Of a DNA stretch of 64,000 nucleotides, positions 30,542-37,587 are shown piece after piece. The position numbers were made by a program, and so were the translations under genes. Source of the DNA: Rouxiella badensis (GTDB taxonomy: Bacteria > Pseudomonadota > Gammaproteobacteria > Enterobacterales > Enterobacteriaceae); NCBI RefSeq assembly GCF_002093665.1, contig NZ_MRWE01000016.1:1-64000 (forward strand), written 5' to 3'. The notes beneath the pieces were generated by a model. The model was not told the DNA's origin and made no database searches. It saw only the letters and a program-made list of their open reading frames with translations. How positions within the stretch are numbered: position 1 is the first letter of the stretch; every line of letters starts with the position of its first letter.

Positions 30542-30613
30542 ATTGTAATCGATAACCAACAAACAAGCCAAGAGTTAACCAAATAAAAACATTCATGCGT
30601 GATGGAGGTAACA
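30542..30613 (-). promoter_or_regulatory. glpD promoter and CRP site
   Basis: On the minus strand a -35 TTGGCT (30566-30571) and -10 TACAAT (30542-30547) are 18 bases apart. A CRP-like site TGTTACCTCCATCACG (30598-30613, minus strand) has four of five matches in each half. Its centre is about 70 bases before the predicted start near 30535, a usual class I distance. The rest of the 303-base glpR-glpD gap holds no gene. Confidence 0.65.
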
Positions 30614-30756
30614 TTTTCACCCCGATTTAACCGGGTAAGGATGACGAGAAGATGACTTTTTATCCTCATTTTTCGTTATTGCGCGTTTTGGGAGGAGGGT
30701 TGGGCAGGGATGCAGGGAAAACGAAGGTCGAAATAGAAAGAAGGTGGGGAGAGGTT

Positions 30757-30784
30757 GCCGGGCAATAAGCAGGCATCGCCCGGC
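30757..30784 (-). terminator. Hairpin after glpR
   Basis: GCCGGGC (30757-30763) and GCCCGGC (30778-30784) can form a seven-pair stem just after the glpR stop. No T-run follows in the glpR direction, so it may only be a stabilising or Rho-associated structure. Confidence 0.35.
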
Positions 30785-30790
30785 GGGGTA

Positions 30791-31549
30791 TTAGCAGAGT
30801 TCGAGGTGGACTTCGTACTTGTTAATCAGCGCCATTACGCTTTCTGGCGGTCTTTGGTCGGTAAACATCGAGTCGATAAGGCTCATGTTACCGAGGTTGA
30901 CCATGGCGTTGCGGCCAAATTTGGAATGGTCGGTAACCAACATCACATTGCGCGAATTCTCGATGATTGCGCGCTTGATTCGCGCTTCATGGTAGTCGAA
31001 CTCGAGCAATGAACCGTCCATGTCGATGCCGCTGATGCCTAAAATGCCGTAGTCGAGGCGGAACTGGGAGATAAAGTCGAGCGTGGCCTCGCCCATGATA
31101 CCGCCGTCACGGCTGCGTACTTCACCGCCGGCCAACAGAATACGGAAGTCCTCTTTCGGCGTCAGCAGGGTGGCAACATTGAGGTTGTTGGTCACGATGC
31201 GCAGGTCACAATGGTTAATCAGCGCGTGGGCAACGGCCTCCGGCGTGGTGCCGATGTCTATGAACAGCGTAGACCCGTCGGGAATATGGCTCGCCGCGCG
31301 CGCGGCAATACGTGCCTTTTGATCTGACCACATGATCTTGCGGTCGTTATAGGCAGCATTCACCGAACTGGACGGCAGCGCCGCCCCACCGTGATGGCGA
31401 TGAATCTTGTTCTGCTCGGCTAAATCATTGAGATCGCGACGAATAGTTTGCGGGCTGACGGCAAAATGCTCCACCAGCTCCTCAGTACTGACATAGCTCT
31501 GCTGGCGGACCAACTCGACGATGGCGTCATGACGTTGTGTTTGTTTCAC
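30791..31549 (-). CDS. glpR: Glycerol-3-phosphate regulon repressor GlpR
   Basis: This is a 252-residue DeoR-family repressor of the glp genes, released by glycerol 3-phosphate. The N-terminal helix-turn-helix is at about residues 18-40 (YVSTEELVEHFAVSPQTIRR). The C-terminal DeoRC sensor domain has FIDIGTTPEAVAHAL and VTDHSKFGR. It lies nine bases after glpG on the same strand. In E. coli glpD is divergent from glpEGR; here glpG, glpR and glpD all lie on the minus strand in that order. Confidence 0.95.
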   Translation of the reverse strand: MKQTQRHDAIVELVRQQSYVSTEELVEHFAVSPQTIRRDLNDLAEQNKIHRHHGGAALPSSSVNAAYNDRKIMWSDQKARIAARAASHIPDGSTLFIDIGTTPEAVAHALINHCDLRIVTNNLNVATLLTPKEDFRILLAGGEVRSRDGGIMGEATLDFISQFRLDYGILGISGIDMDGSLLEFDYHEARIKRAIIENSRNVMLVTDHSKFGRNAMVNLGNMSLIDSMFTDQRPPESVMALINKYEVHLELC

Positions 31550-31558
31550 CGAAATCCC

Positions 31559-32395
31559 CTAACTGCTTTTCTTACGCGGCGTACGCGTATCGCAAAAGGC
31601 CATAATAAGTCCCACGGCCAGACCGAATACATGGGCTGCATTGGCAATCGCCAGACCCATCACATTAAAGTATCCCAGCGCCAGCCAGGCAATAGCGAAC
31701 ACCATTAATCCGCGCGGCAGAGAGAGCTGACGTTCAGGTTTTAGCTCGCCGGTCAGCCAGACGTAGCCCATCAATGCATAAACTACGCCGGAGAGGCCAC
31801 CAAAATAGATGCCGCTGAACAGGGACTGTCCCCAACCGCTTAACAGCGCGGAGATGAGCGCGATAGTAAACAGTTTGCCGCTGCCGAGGCGTTTTTCAAC
31901 CGGCCCGCCGAGATACCACCACCACATCAGGTTAAACAGGATGTGCAGGATGGAAAAGTGCAGGAATGCCGGGGTGAACCAGCGCCACAGTTCACTATAT
32001 TGGCTTCGGTCGGCGGGCCATGCCAGCCACTCCATCACCGTCTGGTCGCCGTAAATTTGCTGAAGGATATAGACCAAAATACAAATAACCATCACGGTCA
32101 TCGTCAGCGGACCCGCCTGGCTGCGGATCCGCTGCCAGTAGGAGTAACGTTCGTATTGCAGGTTGGCCTGGGTGCTGCCAGTGTGCCAGCTGGCCGCCTG
32201 ATAGCGTGCATGCAGCGGATCTTTCAGAAAAAGGTTGAGCTCAGGCTCGACCTTTTCCAACTGTGACTCATCCTCCAGCCAGAGTTGGACTTCCTGTCCA
32301 TCATGTTTCACCTGCAGCTGGACCCCAAGTGTTGCCATGTAGTCGACAAACGCCTGCGCAATGCGGGGGTTAGACAGGCTGATAATTCTTATCAT
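31559..32395 (-). CDS. glpG: Rhomboid intramembrane protease GlpG
   Basis: This is a 278-residue inner-membrane serine protease. A cytosolic N-terminal domain (about residues 1-90) is followed by six membrane segments. The catalytic Ser202 lies in GGLSGVVYA and the catalytic His255 in [11 protein letters not shown]. The [19 protein letters not shown] segment of the L1/TM2 region matches E. coli. GlpG cleaves membrane proteins within or near the bilayer. It is read together with glpR. Its usual upstream partner glpE is here 4.6 kb away, beyond the inserted island. Confidence 0.95.
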   Translation of the reverse strand: MIRIISLSNPRIAQAFVDYMATLGVQLQVKHDGQEVQLWLEDESQLEKVEPELNLFLKDPLHARYQAASWHTGSTQANLQYERYSYWQRIRSQAGPLTMTVMVICILVYILQQIYGDQTVMEWLAWPADRSQYSELWRWFTPAFLHFSILHILFNLMWWWYLGGPVEKRLGSGKLFTIALISALLSGWGQSLFSGIYFGGLSGVVYALMGYVWLTGELKPERQLSLPRGLMVFAIAWLALGYFNVMGLAIANAAHVFGLAVGLIMAFCDTRTPRKKSS

Positions 32396-32480
32396 AGTGT
32401 TCTGCTGGTCCCGTAATTATCTGATTTAAAGATTTATTATCTTGCTTCCTGGCAATGACCTGCGGTGAGCCAAGTCTTCG

Positions 32481-32494
32481 AGCTATCGATTATA
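32481..32494. promoter_or_regulatory. Possible operator-like element upstream of the regulator-kinase gene
   Basis: The segment CTATCGATTATA in this stretch shares the block ATCGATTA with the palindrome at 33942-33955 in front of the lyase gene. It lies in the 261-base divergent gap between glpG and the fusion gene, where no other gene is seen. The match is short and may be chance. Confidence 0.25.
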
Positions 32495-32662
32495 ACGTTA
32501 GCTTCCCTCGCTGTATGCCAGAGAAATTCGGCGCAATGTGTCTGACGCAACATCATAAACTGCAATTTTTGTTTGCTTCCGTTTTGCCAATCAACCTATG
32601 AGCAGCATCACTCTTTAATTGGCCGAGCGCATTTATTCTGAGAATAGAAAAGGTGGATGACT

Positions 32663-33877
32663 ATGTTTCTTGAAGAGCGTCGGCAGCAAATTCTGGATTA
32701 TCTGGATAAATACGAGCGGGTAAAGGTTGAGGTCCTGGCGTCATTATTTTCGGTGACCCGTGAAACCATTCGTAGCGATCTCAACGCATTGGCTGAGGAA
32801 AGGCTGGTGCAGCGCTGCCACGGTGGGGCAATGGTGATTCGCCGGAGTTTGCAGTCAAAGCTGATTACCGACACCGGTGGCAACTTCGAAGTGTTGCTTG
32901 AGCGCCTGCAAATTCAGAAAAGAAAGCAGGCCGTGCAGCAACATAAAGGAAAGGACATGAAAGGTAAGGTCTGCATTCTGGGGTCGTTCAACGTCGATAT
33001 TGTCGCAAAGGTTGAACGTTTTCCGAAGGGCGGAGAATCCCTGCTGGCGTTAGGCAGTACGCTTGGACCGGGGGGTAAAGGAGCGAACCAGGCAACGGCG
33101 GCCAGCCGTGCGGGTGCCAAGGTGCATTTCGTTTCCAAGGTGGGTAAAGACCAGTTCAGTCAATTTGCCTATGAGCACCTGACCTCTTCAGAAATCCACT
33201 CTTTTACGCTCTATCAATCGGAAACAGAACCGACTGGCAACGCCATTATTTATGTCTCGCAGGAGAATGGCGAGAACATGATTGCCATCTATTCCGGTGC
33301 CAATAAAACCATTAGCGAAGACGAGGTGGTGGCTATTGCGCCTGAACTCGAAGATTCCGACGTGCTGCTGGTGCAGCTCGAGAATAATTTTGCCGCCACG
33401 CTGAGCGCGATGAAGCTGGCGAAAGCGCTGGGAGTAACGGTAATACTCAACCCTGCCCCCTCTTCCAGCCATGCGCTTGAGTGCCTCGAATACGTTGATG
33501 TTATCACGCCCAACGAGACCGAAGCCTCGCAGCTTTCAGGTATCGACGTGCAGGATCTGGCGAGTGCCAAAGAGGCGGCGCAGCGGATTGTGAGTCAGGG
33601 TGCACAGCGGGTGATCATCACTATGGGGTCACGCGGGGCCCTGTTGCTCGACGGCCATCAGTTCCAGCATATCCCGGCTTTTCCGGCGCTGAGCGTCGAC
33701 ACGACCGGTGCAGGCGATGCCTTTAACGGCGCGTTGGCCTCAAGCCTAGCCAACGGGCAGAGTCTGGTGCAGGCGGCAACCTATGCGGCCGCGTTTGCCT
33801 CACTGGCGGTCGAGCGTGAAGGTGCATCGAACATGCCTGATAACGCGCAAGTTTTAGCGCGCCTGGCGCAGCGTTAA
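32663..33877 (+). CDS. DeoR-type HTH fused to PfkB/ribokinase sugar kinase
   Basis: This 404-residue protein joins two domains. Residues 5-57 are a DeoR-type winged helix-turn-helix (ILDYLDKYERVKVEVLASLF, then VTRETIRSDLNALAEERLV and the family's RCHGGA). Residues 58-98 are a charged linker, and residues 100-404 are a PfkB/ribokinase-family kinase. The kinase has GGKGANQATAASRAG (near 137-151), NPAPSS, TPNETEA and the catalytic GAGDAF with Asp352. The usual DeoRC sensor domain is missing, as if the kinase itself sensed the sugar. I prefer the ATG at 32663 (GGTGG seven bases upstream) to that at 32657. A second ribosome binding site and in-frame ATG at 32957 could yield the kinase alone. It is probably the regulator and sugar kinase of the island. 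The substrate is unknown. Confidence 0.85.
   Translation: MFLEERRQQILDYLDKYERVKVEVLASLFSVTRETIRSDLNALAEERLVQRCHGGAMVIRRSLQSKLITDTGGNFEVLLERLQIQKRKQAVQQHKGKDMKGKVCILGSFNVDIVAKVERFPKGGESLLALGSTLGPGGKGANQATAASRAGAKVHFVSKVGKDQFSQFAYEHLTSSEIHSFTLYQSETEPTGNAIIYVSQENGENMIAIYSGANKTISEDEVVAIAPELEDSDVLLVQLENNFAATLSAMKLAKALGVTVILNPAPSSSHALECLEYVDVITPNETEASQLSGIDVQDLASAKEAAQRIVSQGAQRVIITMGSRGALLLDGHQFQHIPAFPALSVDTTGAGDAFNGALASSLANGQSLVQAATYAAAFASLAVEREGASNMPDNAQVLARLAQR
32945..32959 (+). promoter_or_regulatory. Internal ribosome binding site and start codon
   Basis: AAGGAAAGGA (32945-32954) precedes an in-frame ATG (32957-32959) exactly at the linker-kinase boundary of the fusion gene. From there the product is 306 residues starting MKGKVCILGSFNVDIV, the normal length and N-terminus of a free-standing ribokinase. 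Confidence 0.6.
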
Positions 33878-33941
33878 ATGCTGCGTTCACTGTTGAGTTT
33901 CCTGTGGCGGTCGCTGCCTTAAATAACTTTTTTAGCGTCCG

Positions 33942-33955
33942 CGTAATCGATTACG
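33942..33955. promoter_or_regulatory. Palindrome upstream of the lyase gene
   Basis: CGTAATCGATTACG is a perfect 14-base palindrome, 33 bases before the lyase start codon and after the fusion gene's stop. It is a candidate operator. The binding protein is unknown; the HTH-kinase protein is an obvious candidate. Confidence 0.5.
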
Positions 33956-33987
33956 TCTGATGCCTACGGGCACTGTGAGGAGTAGTG

Positions 33988-34917
33988 ATGAGTAAAAGTA
34001 TTGAGGGCATTGTGCCGGTGATGTTGACGCCTTTCAGCGCAGACAACCAGATTGATTATCCGGGCCTCAGCCGCCTGATCGACTGGTATCTCGAGAAGGG
34101 TGTCGACGCGCTGTTTGCCGTGTGTCAGTCGAGCGAAATGCAGTTCTTGACCCTCGACGAGCGCGTGGCGCTGGCCAAATTTGTGGTCGATAAGGTGGCA
34201 GGGCGTATTCCGGTGATTGCTTCGGGCCATATCAGTGACGATATCGAACAGCAGATTAACGAGCTGACCGCGATGGCGAAAACCGGTGCGGACGCGCTGG
34301 TGCTGGTGACCAATCACCTGGATCCGAAGAATCAGGGCAGTGAGACCTTCTTTGCCACGCTCGACCAGTTGCTGAGTGCGTTACCCGAATCCATGCCGCT
34401 GGGGCTGTATGAGTGTCCGGCGCCGTATCGCCGCCTGCTGACCGACGAAGAGCTGACGTACTGCGCCAACACGGGGCGTTTTGTGGTGCTTAAAGACGTG
34501 AGCTGCGATTTGTCTACCGTGACCCGTCGCGTGAAACTGGTGGCACAGACGCCACTGAATATTATCAATGCCAATGCGGCGATCGCCTATCCGGCGATGC
34601 TGGCGGGTTCGAAGGGCTTTAGCGGCGTGTTCACCAACTTCCACCCGGAACTTTACGGCTGGCTGTATCACAAGGCCGCTACGCATCCGAAACTGGCCGA
34701 AGAGCTGGCGATTTTCCTGTCGTTAGGAGCGGTGACAGAAACGCTGGGTTACCCGAAAAACGCCAAAATTTATCATCAGCGTCTGGGCACCTTTGATAGC
34801 GAGTTCTGTCGGGTAAACAAAGACAATGTGCTGGAGAAATTCTGGGGGCTCACCGTGTTGCTGGACCAGATAAGCACCGGCACCGCGCTGTGGCAGAAAA
34901 AAATCGCGGCCGTTTAA
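33988..34917 (+). CDS. Dihydrodipicolinate synthase/NAL-family lyase
   Basis: This 309-residue protein is a TIM-barrel class I lyase of the DapA/NanA superfamily. The Schiff-base lysine is in VVLKDVSCD (near residue 168) and the conserved tyrosine in GLYECPAPYR (near residue 137). The usual carboxylate-binding motif GTTGE or GSTGE is replaced by CQSSEM in AVCQSSEMQFLTLDER. It is therefore unlikely to be a true DapA and more likely a sugar-acid aldolase or dehydratase that releases or uses pyruvate. The ATG at 33988 has GAGGAG upstream. It lies between the HTH-kinase and the YhcH-like gene, on the same strand. Confidence 0.8.
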   Translation: MSKSIEGIVPVMLTPFSADNQIDYPGLSRLIDWYLEKGVDALFAVCQSSEMQFLTLDERVALAKFVVDKVAGRIPVIASGHISDDIEQQINELTAMAKTGADALVLVTNHLDPKNQGSETFFATLDQLLSALPESMPLGLYECPAPYRRLLTDEELTYCANTGRFVVLKDVSCDLSTVTRRVKLVAQTPLNIINANAAIAYPAMLAGSKGFSGVFTNFHPELYGWLYHKAATHPKLAEELAIFLSLGAVTETLGYPKNAKIYHQRLGTFDSEFCRVNKDNVLEKFWGLTVLLDQISTGTALWQKKIAAV

Positions 34918-34932
34918 GCCGCTATGACGTGT

Positions 34933-34960
34933 GGATGAGTCTCGACCTCATCCGCTTTTT
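34933..34960 (+). terminator. Probable terminator after the lyase gene
   Basis: GGATGAG (34933-34939) and CTCATCC (34947-34953) form a seven-pair stem with a seven-base loop, followed by GC and TTTTT. It could end or attenuate transcription before the YhcH-like gene. Confidence 0.65.
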
Positions 34961-35057
34961 GAATATCCCAGACTGAAAGTGGCATCAGGCGAATTAATTT
35001 TTATCGCCATTCTGTGCCTCGACTTTCGGAATAAAAAATATAAAAGGATTATTCAAC

Positions 35058-35555
35058 ATGATCGTATGTTGCCTGCGTGATTGGGAGCGTGAAAAGTTTG
35101 CTCTCCATCCGATTATTAATAAAGGTATCAAATTTATTACTCAAACCGATTTTTCAACGCTGACGCCAGGGAAAATAGACATTATTCCGGGAAAGATGTT
35201 TTGTCTTTTACAGGAAATGAATACCGTTCCCGCGAATGAAATGCGAGCTGAGTCACACTTTAAGTTTGTCGATATCCAGTTTCTCTTGCAGGGCGAAGAA
35301 ACCATCGGCGTGGCGCGCGGTGCGGCACAGCATCAGGTGGTCGAAGACCGTGCCGAGAATCACGATATTGTATTTTATCAGGAAACGAATAATGAATCGC
35401 TGATTCGTTTAGTGCCTGGCATGTTTGCTGTTTTCTTTCCGCAAGATTTACATCGCCCGTGTTGTCATACCTATAGCGAGTCTTTTATTCGTAAAGCCGT
35501 GATTAAAATTCACCTGAGCCTGTTTGACGATGGCTTATTTATGAATAACCCCTAG
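35058..35555 (+). CDS. YhcH/YjgK/YiaL (NanQ) family protein
   Basis: This 165-residue single-domain beta-sandwich protein belongs to the DUF386/YhcH family. The family signature is seen in AESHFKFVDIQFLLQGEETIG, and the metal- or substrate-site histidines in PQDLHRPCCH, with a conserved lysine in RKAVIKIHL. E. coli YhcH (NanQ) speeds sialic acid anomer conversion, and other members go with sugar-acid operons. Here it lies between the lyase and an organic-anion transporter, so a similar anomerase or isomerase-like role on a keto-sugar acid is a reasonable inference. AAGGAT precedes the ATG. Its codons are more AT-rich than those of the flanking core genes. Confidence 0.8.
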   Translation: MIVCCLRDWEREKFALHPIINKGIKFITQTDFSTLTPGKIDIIPGKMFCLLQEMNTVPANEMRAESHFKFVDIQFLLQGEETIGVARGAAQHQVVEDRAENHDIVFYQETNNESLIRLVPGMFAVFFPQDLHRPCCHTYSESFIRKAVIKIHLSLFDDGLFMNNP

Positions 35556-35570
35556 TGGATAATTAAAATT

Positions 35571-36884
35571 ATGAAAGACGTCACCTCTTCCCTCAATGTA
35601 CCTCTGGTAAAAAAGGCGGCTCCGGCTGTTTCACGCTTGCGCTGGGGTATTATTTTTATTCTGCTTATCGCGGCGGTCATTAATTATCTCGACCGTGCCA
35701 ATCTCAGTATTGCCAATACGACCATCGCCAGGGAGTTTGGTTTTAGTCAGACTGAAATGGGCCTGCTGCTGTCGGCCTTCCTGTGGCCTTACGCGCTGGC
35801 AAACTTGCCTGCGGGATGGTTGGTCGACCGTTTCGGACCGAAAAAAATGTTCTCGTGGGGCGTCGGCCTGTGGTCGACCTTTACAGTGATGGCCGGTTTT
35901 GTGAACGGTTATTCGATGTTTTATACGCTGCGCGTGCTGCTGGGCATTTCCGAGTCGCCGTTCTTTACCTCTGGCATCAAGATAACCCACCGCTGGTTCT
36001 CGGATAAAGAGCGTGCGCTGCCGACCTCGATCATTAACACCGGTTCGCAGATTGCAAACGCCGTAGCACCACCGATTCTCACCGTGCTGCTGCTGACTCT
36101 CGGCTGGCGCGGTATGTTTATCGCCATCGGCCTGGCGGGCATTCCGCTGCTGCTGGTGTGGCTGAAGTTTTATCGAAACCCTTCCGAGCGTGAAGAGCAG
36201 TCGATCCACGCCAACGCTCAACGAGTGCAGCCGTCGGTCGTTGAGGCTAACGGCAACAACAGGGCGAGCTGGGCGGCGTTGTTCAAACATAAAACCACCT
36301 GGTTCATGGTGATCGGCAACTTCTCTATCATGTTTACCATCTGGGTTTATCTGACCTGGCTGCCGGGCTATCTCGAGAAATCACTGGGCTTTAGCCTGAA
36401 ACAGACCGGCTGGCTGGCGGCAATTCCGTTCTTTGCGGGGATTTTGGGCGTGCTGTGCGGCGGCTCTATCTCAGACCGATTAATTCGTCGCGGTGTGAAT
36501 ACCATTACGGCACGTAAAGTGCCCATTGTCGTCGGTGCCGCCATGGCTGCCTGCTTCGTTGCGCCGGTTCCGTTCGTGCACAGCACCGCGCTGAGTATTG
36601 GGCTGCTGTCGGTGGGTTATTTCTTCTCACAGCTGCCACAGGGCGTTATCTGGACGCTGGCCTCCGACATCGCGCCGAAAGAGCAGGTGGCTTCGATGGG
36701 GGCTATCCAGAATTTTGGAGGATTTCTTGGGGCCGCCTGTGCACCGATTGTTACCGGCGTCATCCTCGACGCCACGGGGCAGTTCACTAACGTGTTCTTC
36801 CTTGGCGCGGGGCTACTGACGTTGGGCGCGTTGAGCTACGGCCTATTCGTGAAAAAACCGATTCAGGTCACGATGCAGAAATAA
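35571..36884 (+). CDS. MFS transporter, anion:cation symporter (ACS) family
   Basis: This is a 437-residue inner-membrane transporter with about twelve hydrophobic segments. The N-terminal motif INYLDRANLSIANTTIAREF and the loop GWLVDRFGPKKMFSWG are characteristic of the ACS group, which carries hexuronates, galactarate/glucarate and similar sugar acids (ExuT, GudP, GarP). It starts 15 bases after the YhcH-like gene and is surely co-transcribed with it. The substrate cannot be read from the sequence, but the company of a lyase and kinase points to a sugar acid. Confidence 0.88.
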   Translation: MKDVTSSLNVPLVKKAAPAVSRLRWGIIFILLIAAVINYLDRANLSIANTTIAREFGFSQTEMGLLLSAFLWPYALANLPAGWLVDRFGPKKMFSWGVGLWSTFTVMAGFVNGYSMFYTLRVLLGISESPFFTSGIKITHRWFSDKERALPTSIINTGSQIANAVAPPILTVLLLTLGWRGMFIAIGLAGIPLLLVWLKFYRNPSEREEQSIHANAQRVQPSVVEANGNNRASWAALFKHKTTWFMVIGNFSIMFTIWVYLTWLPGYLEKSLGFSLKQTGWLAAIPFFAGILGVLCGGSISDRLIRRGVNTITARKVPIVVGAAMAACFVAPVPFVHSTALSIGLLSVGYFFSQLPQGVIWTLASDIAPKEQVASMGAIQNFGGFLGAACAPIVTGVILDATGQFTNVFFLGAGLLTLGALSYGLFVKKPIQVTMQK

Positions 36885-36928
36885 AGACCTAGCAGAGAAG
36901 CCCTTTTGCCACAGCGCGTGGGGGGTGA

Positions 36929-36957
36929 GAGGAGCGGCCCATTCAGCGTCGCTCCTC
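36929..36957. terminator. Hairpin between the MFS gene and glpE
   Basis: GAGGAGCG (36929-36936) and CGCTCCTC (36950-36957) form an eight-pair stem between convergent genes. There is no T-run. It may serve as a bidirectional terminator. Confidence 0.4.
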
Positions 36958-36970
36958 CGCGAGAAAAATC

Positions 36971-37291
36971 TTATACCTCAACGTCCTGAGGGAAGGTTTT
37001 CGACCAGGCTTCAAAGCCACCATCGACGCTATATACCGAATCAAATCCCTGGGTCAGCAGATATTGTGCGGCACTGCGGCTGCTGATGCCGTGATAGCAC
37101 ATCACCATCACCGGCGTGGTGGATTCAGTTTGCTGCATAAATGCGCCGATGCTTTCGTTACTTAAATGGAAAGCGCCGGGTGCGTGGGCGTTGTTAAAGC
37201 TCTGAATGTCACGGATATCAACCATCACTGCACCCCCTTCTTTCAGGCGGTTATGGGCCTGCTCAACGCTGATTGCTTCAAACTGTTCCAT
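36971..37291 (-). CDS. glpE: Thiosulfate sulfurtransferase GlpE
   Basis: This is a 106-residue single-domain rhodanese of the cytoplasm that transfers sulfane sulfur from thiosulfate to cyanide or thioredoxin in vitro. The active-site loop is [15 protein letters not shown] with the catalytic Cys near residue 65. It matches E. coli GlpE ([27 protein letters not shown]). In E. coli it is directly upstream of glpG; here the four-gene island lies between them, so glpE cannot share a short operon with glpGR. Confidence 0.94.
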   Translation of the reverse strand: MEQFEAISVEQAHNRLKEGGAVMVDIRDIQSFNNAHAPGAFHLSNESIGAFMQQTESTTPVMVMCYHGISSRSAAQYLLTQGFDSVYSVDGGFEAWSKTFPQDVEV

Positions 37292-37536
37292 GCTGCTTTT
37301 TGCCTCGTCATGACGGGATGCGTCTATTAAGAAATATTCAGTCCTATTGTAACCAATTCTTTGTCCGGCAAGACCAGACAGAATGTGCGGGCTTTCGTTA
37401 AATCGCCCGTGCTGATGCGAAAAATTATGAAAATCTCAGACAAATAGCCACTCAAATTTCCTTAACTCATGATGCTGTCAGGAGTTTTAGCTGATTAACC
37501 TATGAGCAAATTTCTCGTATAGGGTTTATACATATA

Positions 37537-37552
37537 AGTGTCAGAGATCACA
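37537..37552 (+). promoter_or_regulatory. Possible CRP site upstream of malP
   Basis: AGTGTCAGAGATCACA has a perfect right half-site (TCACA) and three of five matches in the left one. It lies 36 bases before the malP start, in the 296-base glpE-malP gap, which holds no gene. No convincing MalT box (GGGGAKGAGG) was seen in that gap. Confidence 0.45.
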
Positions 37553-37587
37553 TTACCTCCCTCGTCGTAAAGGAAAGAGATTCCCCT

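Noticed and set aside
37292-37587. MalT boxes in the malP promoter
   Set aside because: Only partial matches such as CCTCCCTCGTC and GATTCCCC were seen; none fits GGGGAKGAGG or its complement well.
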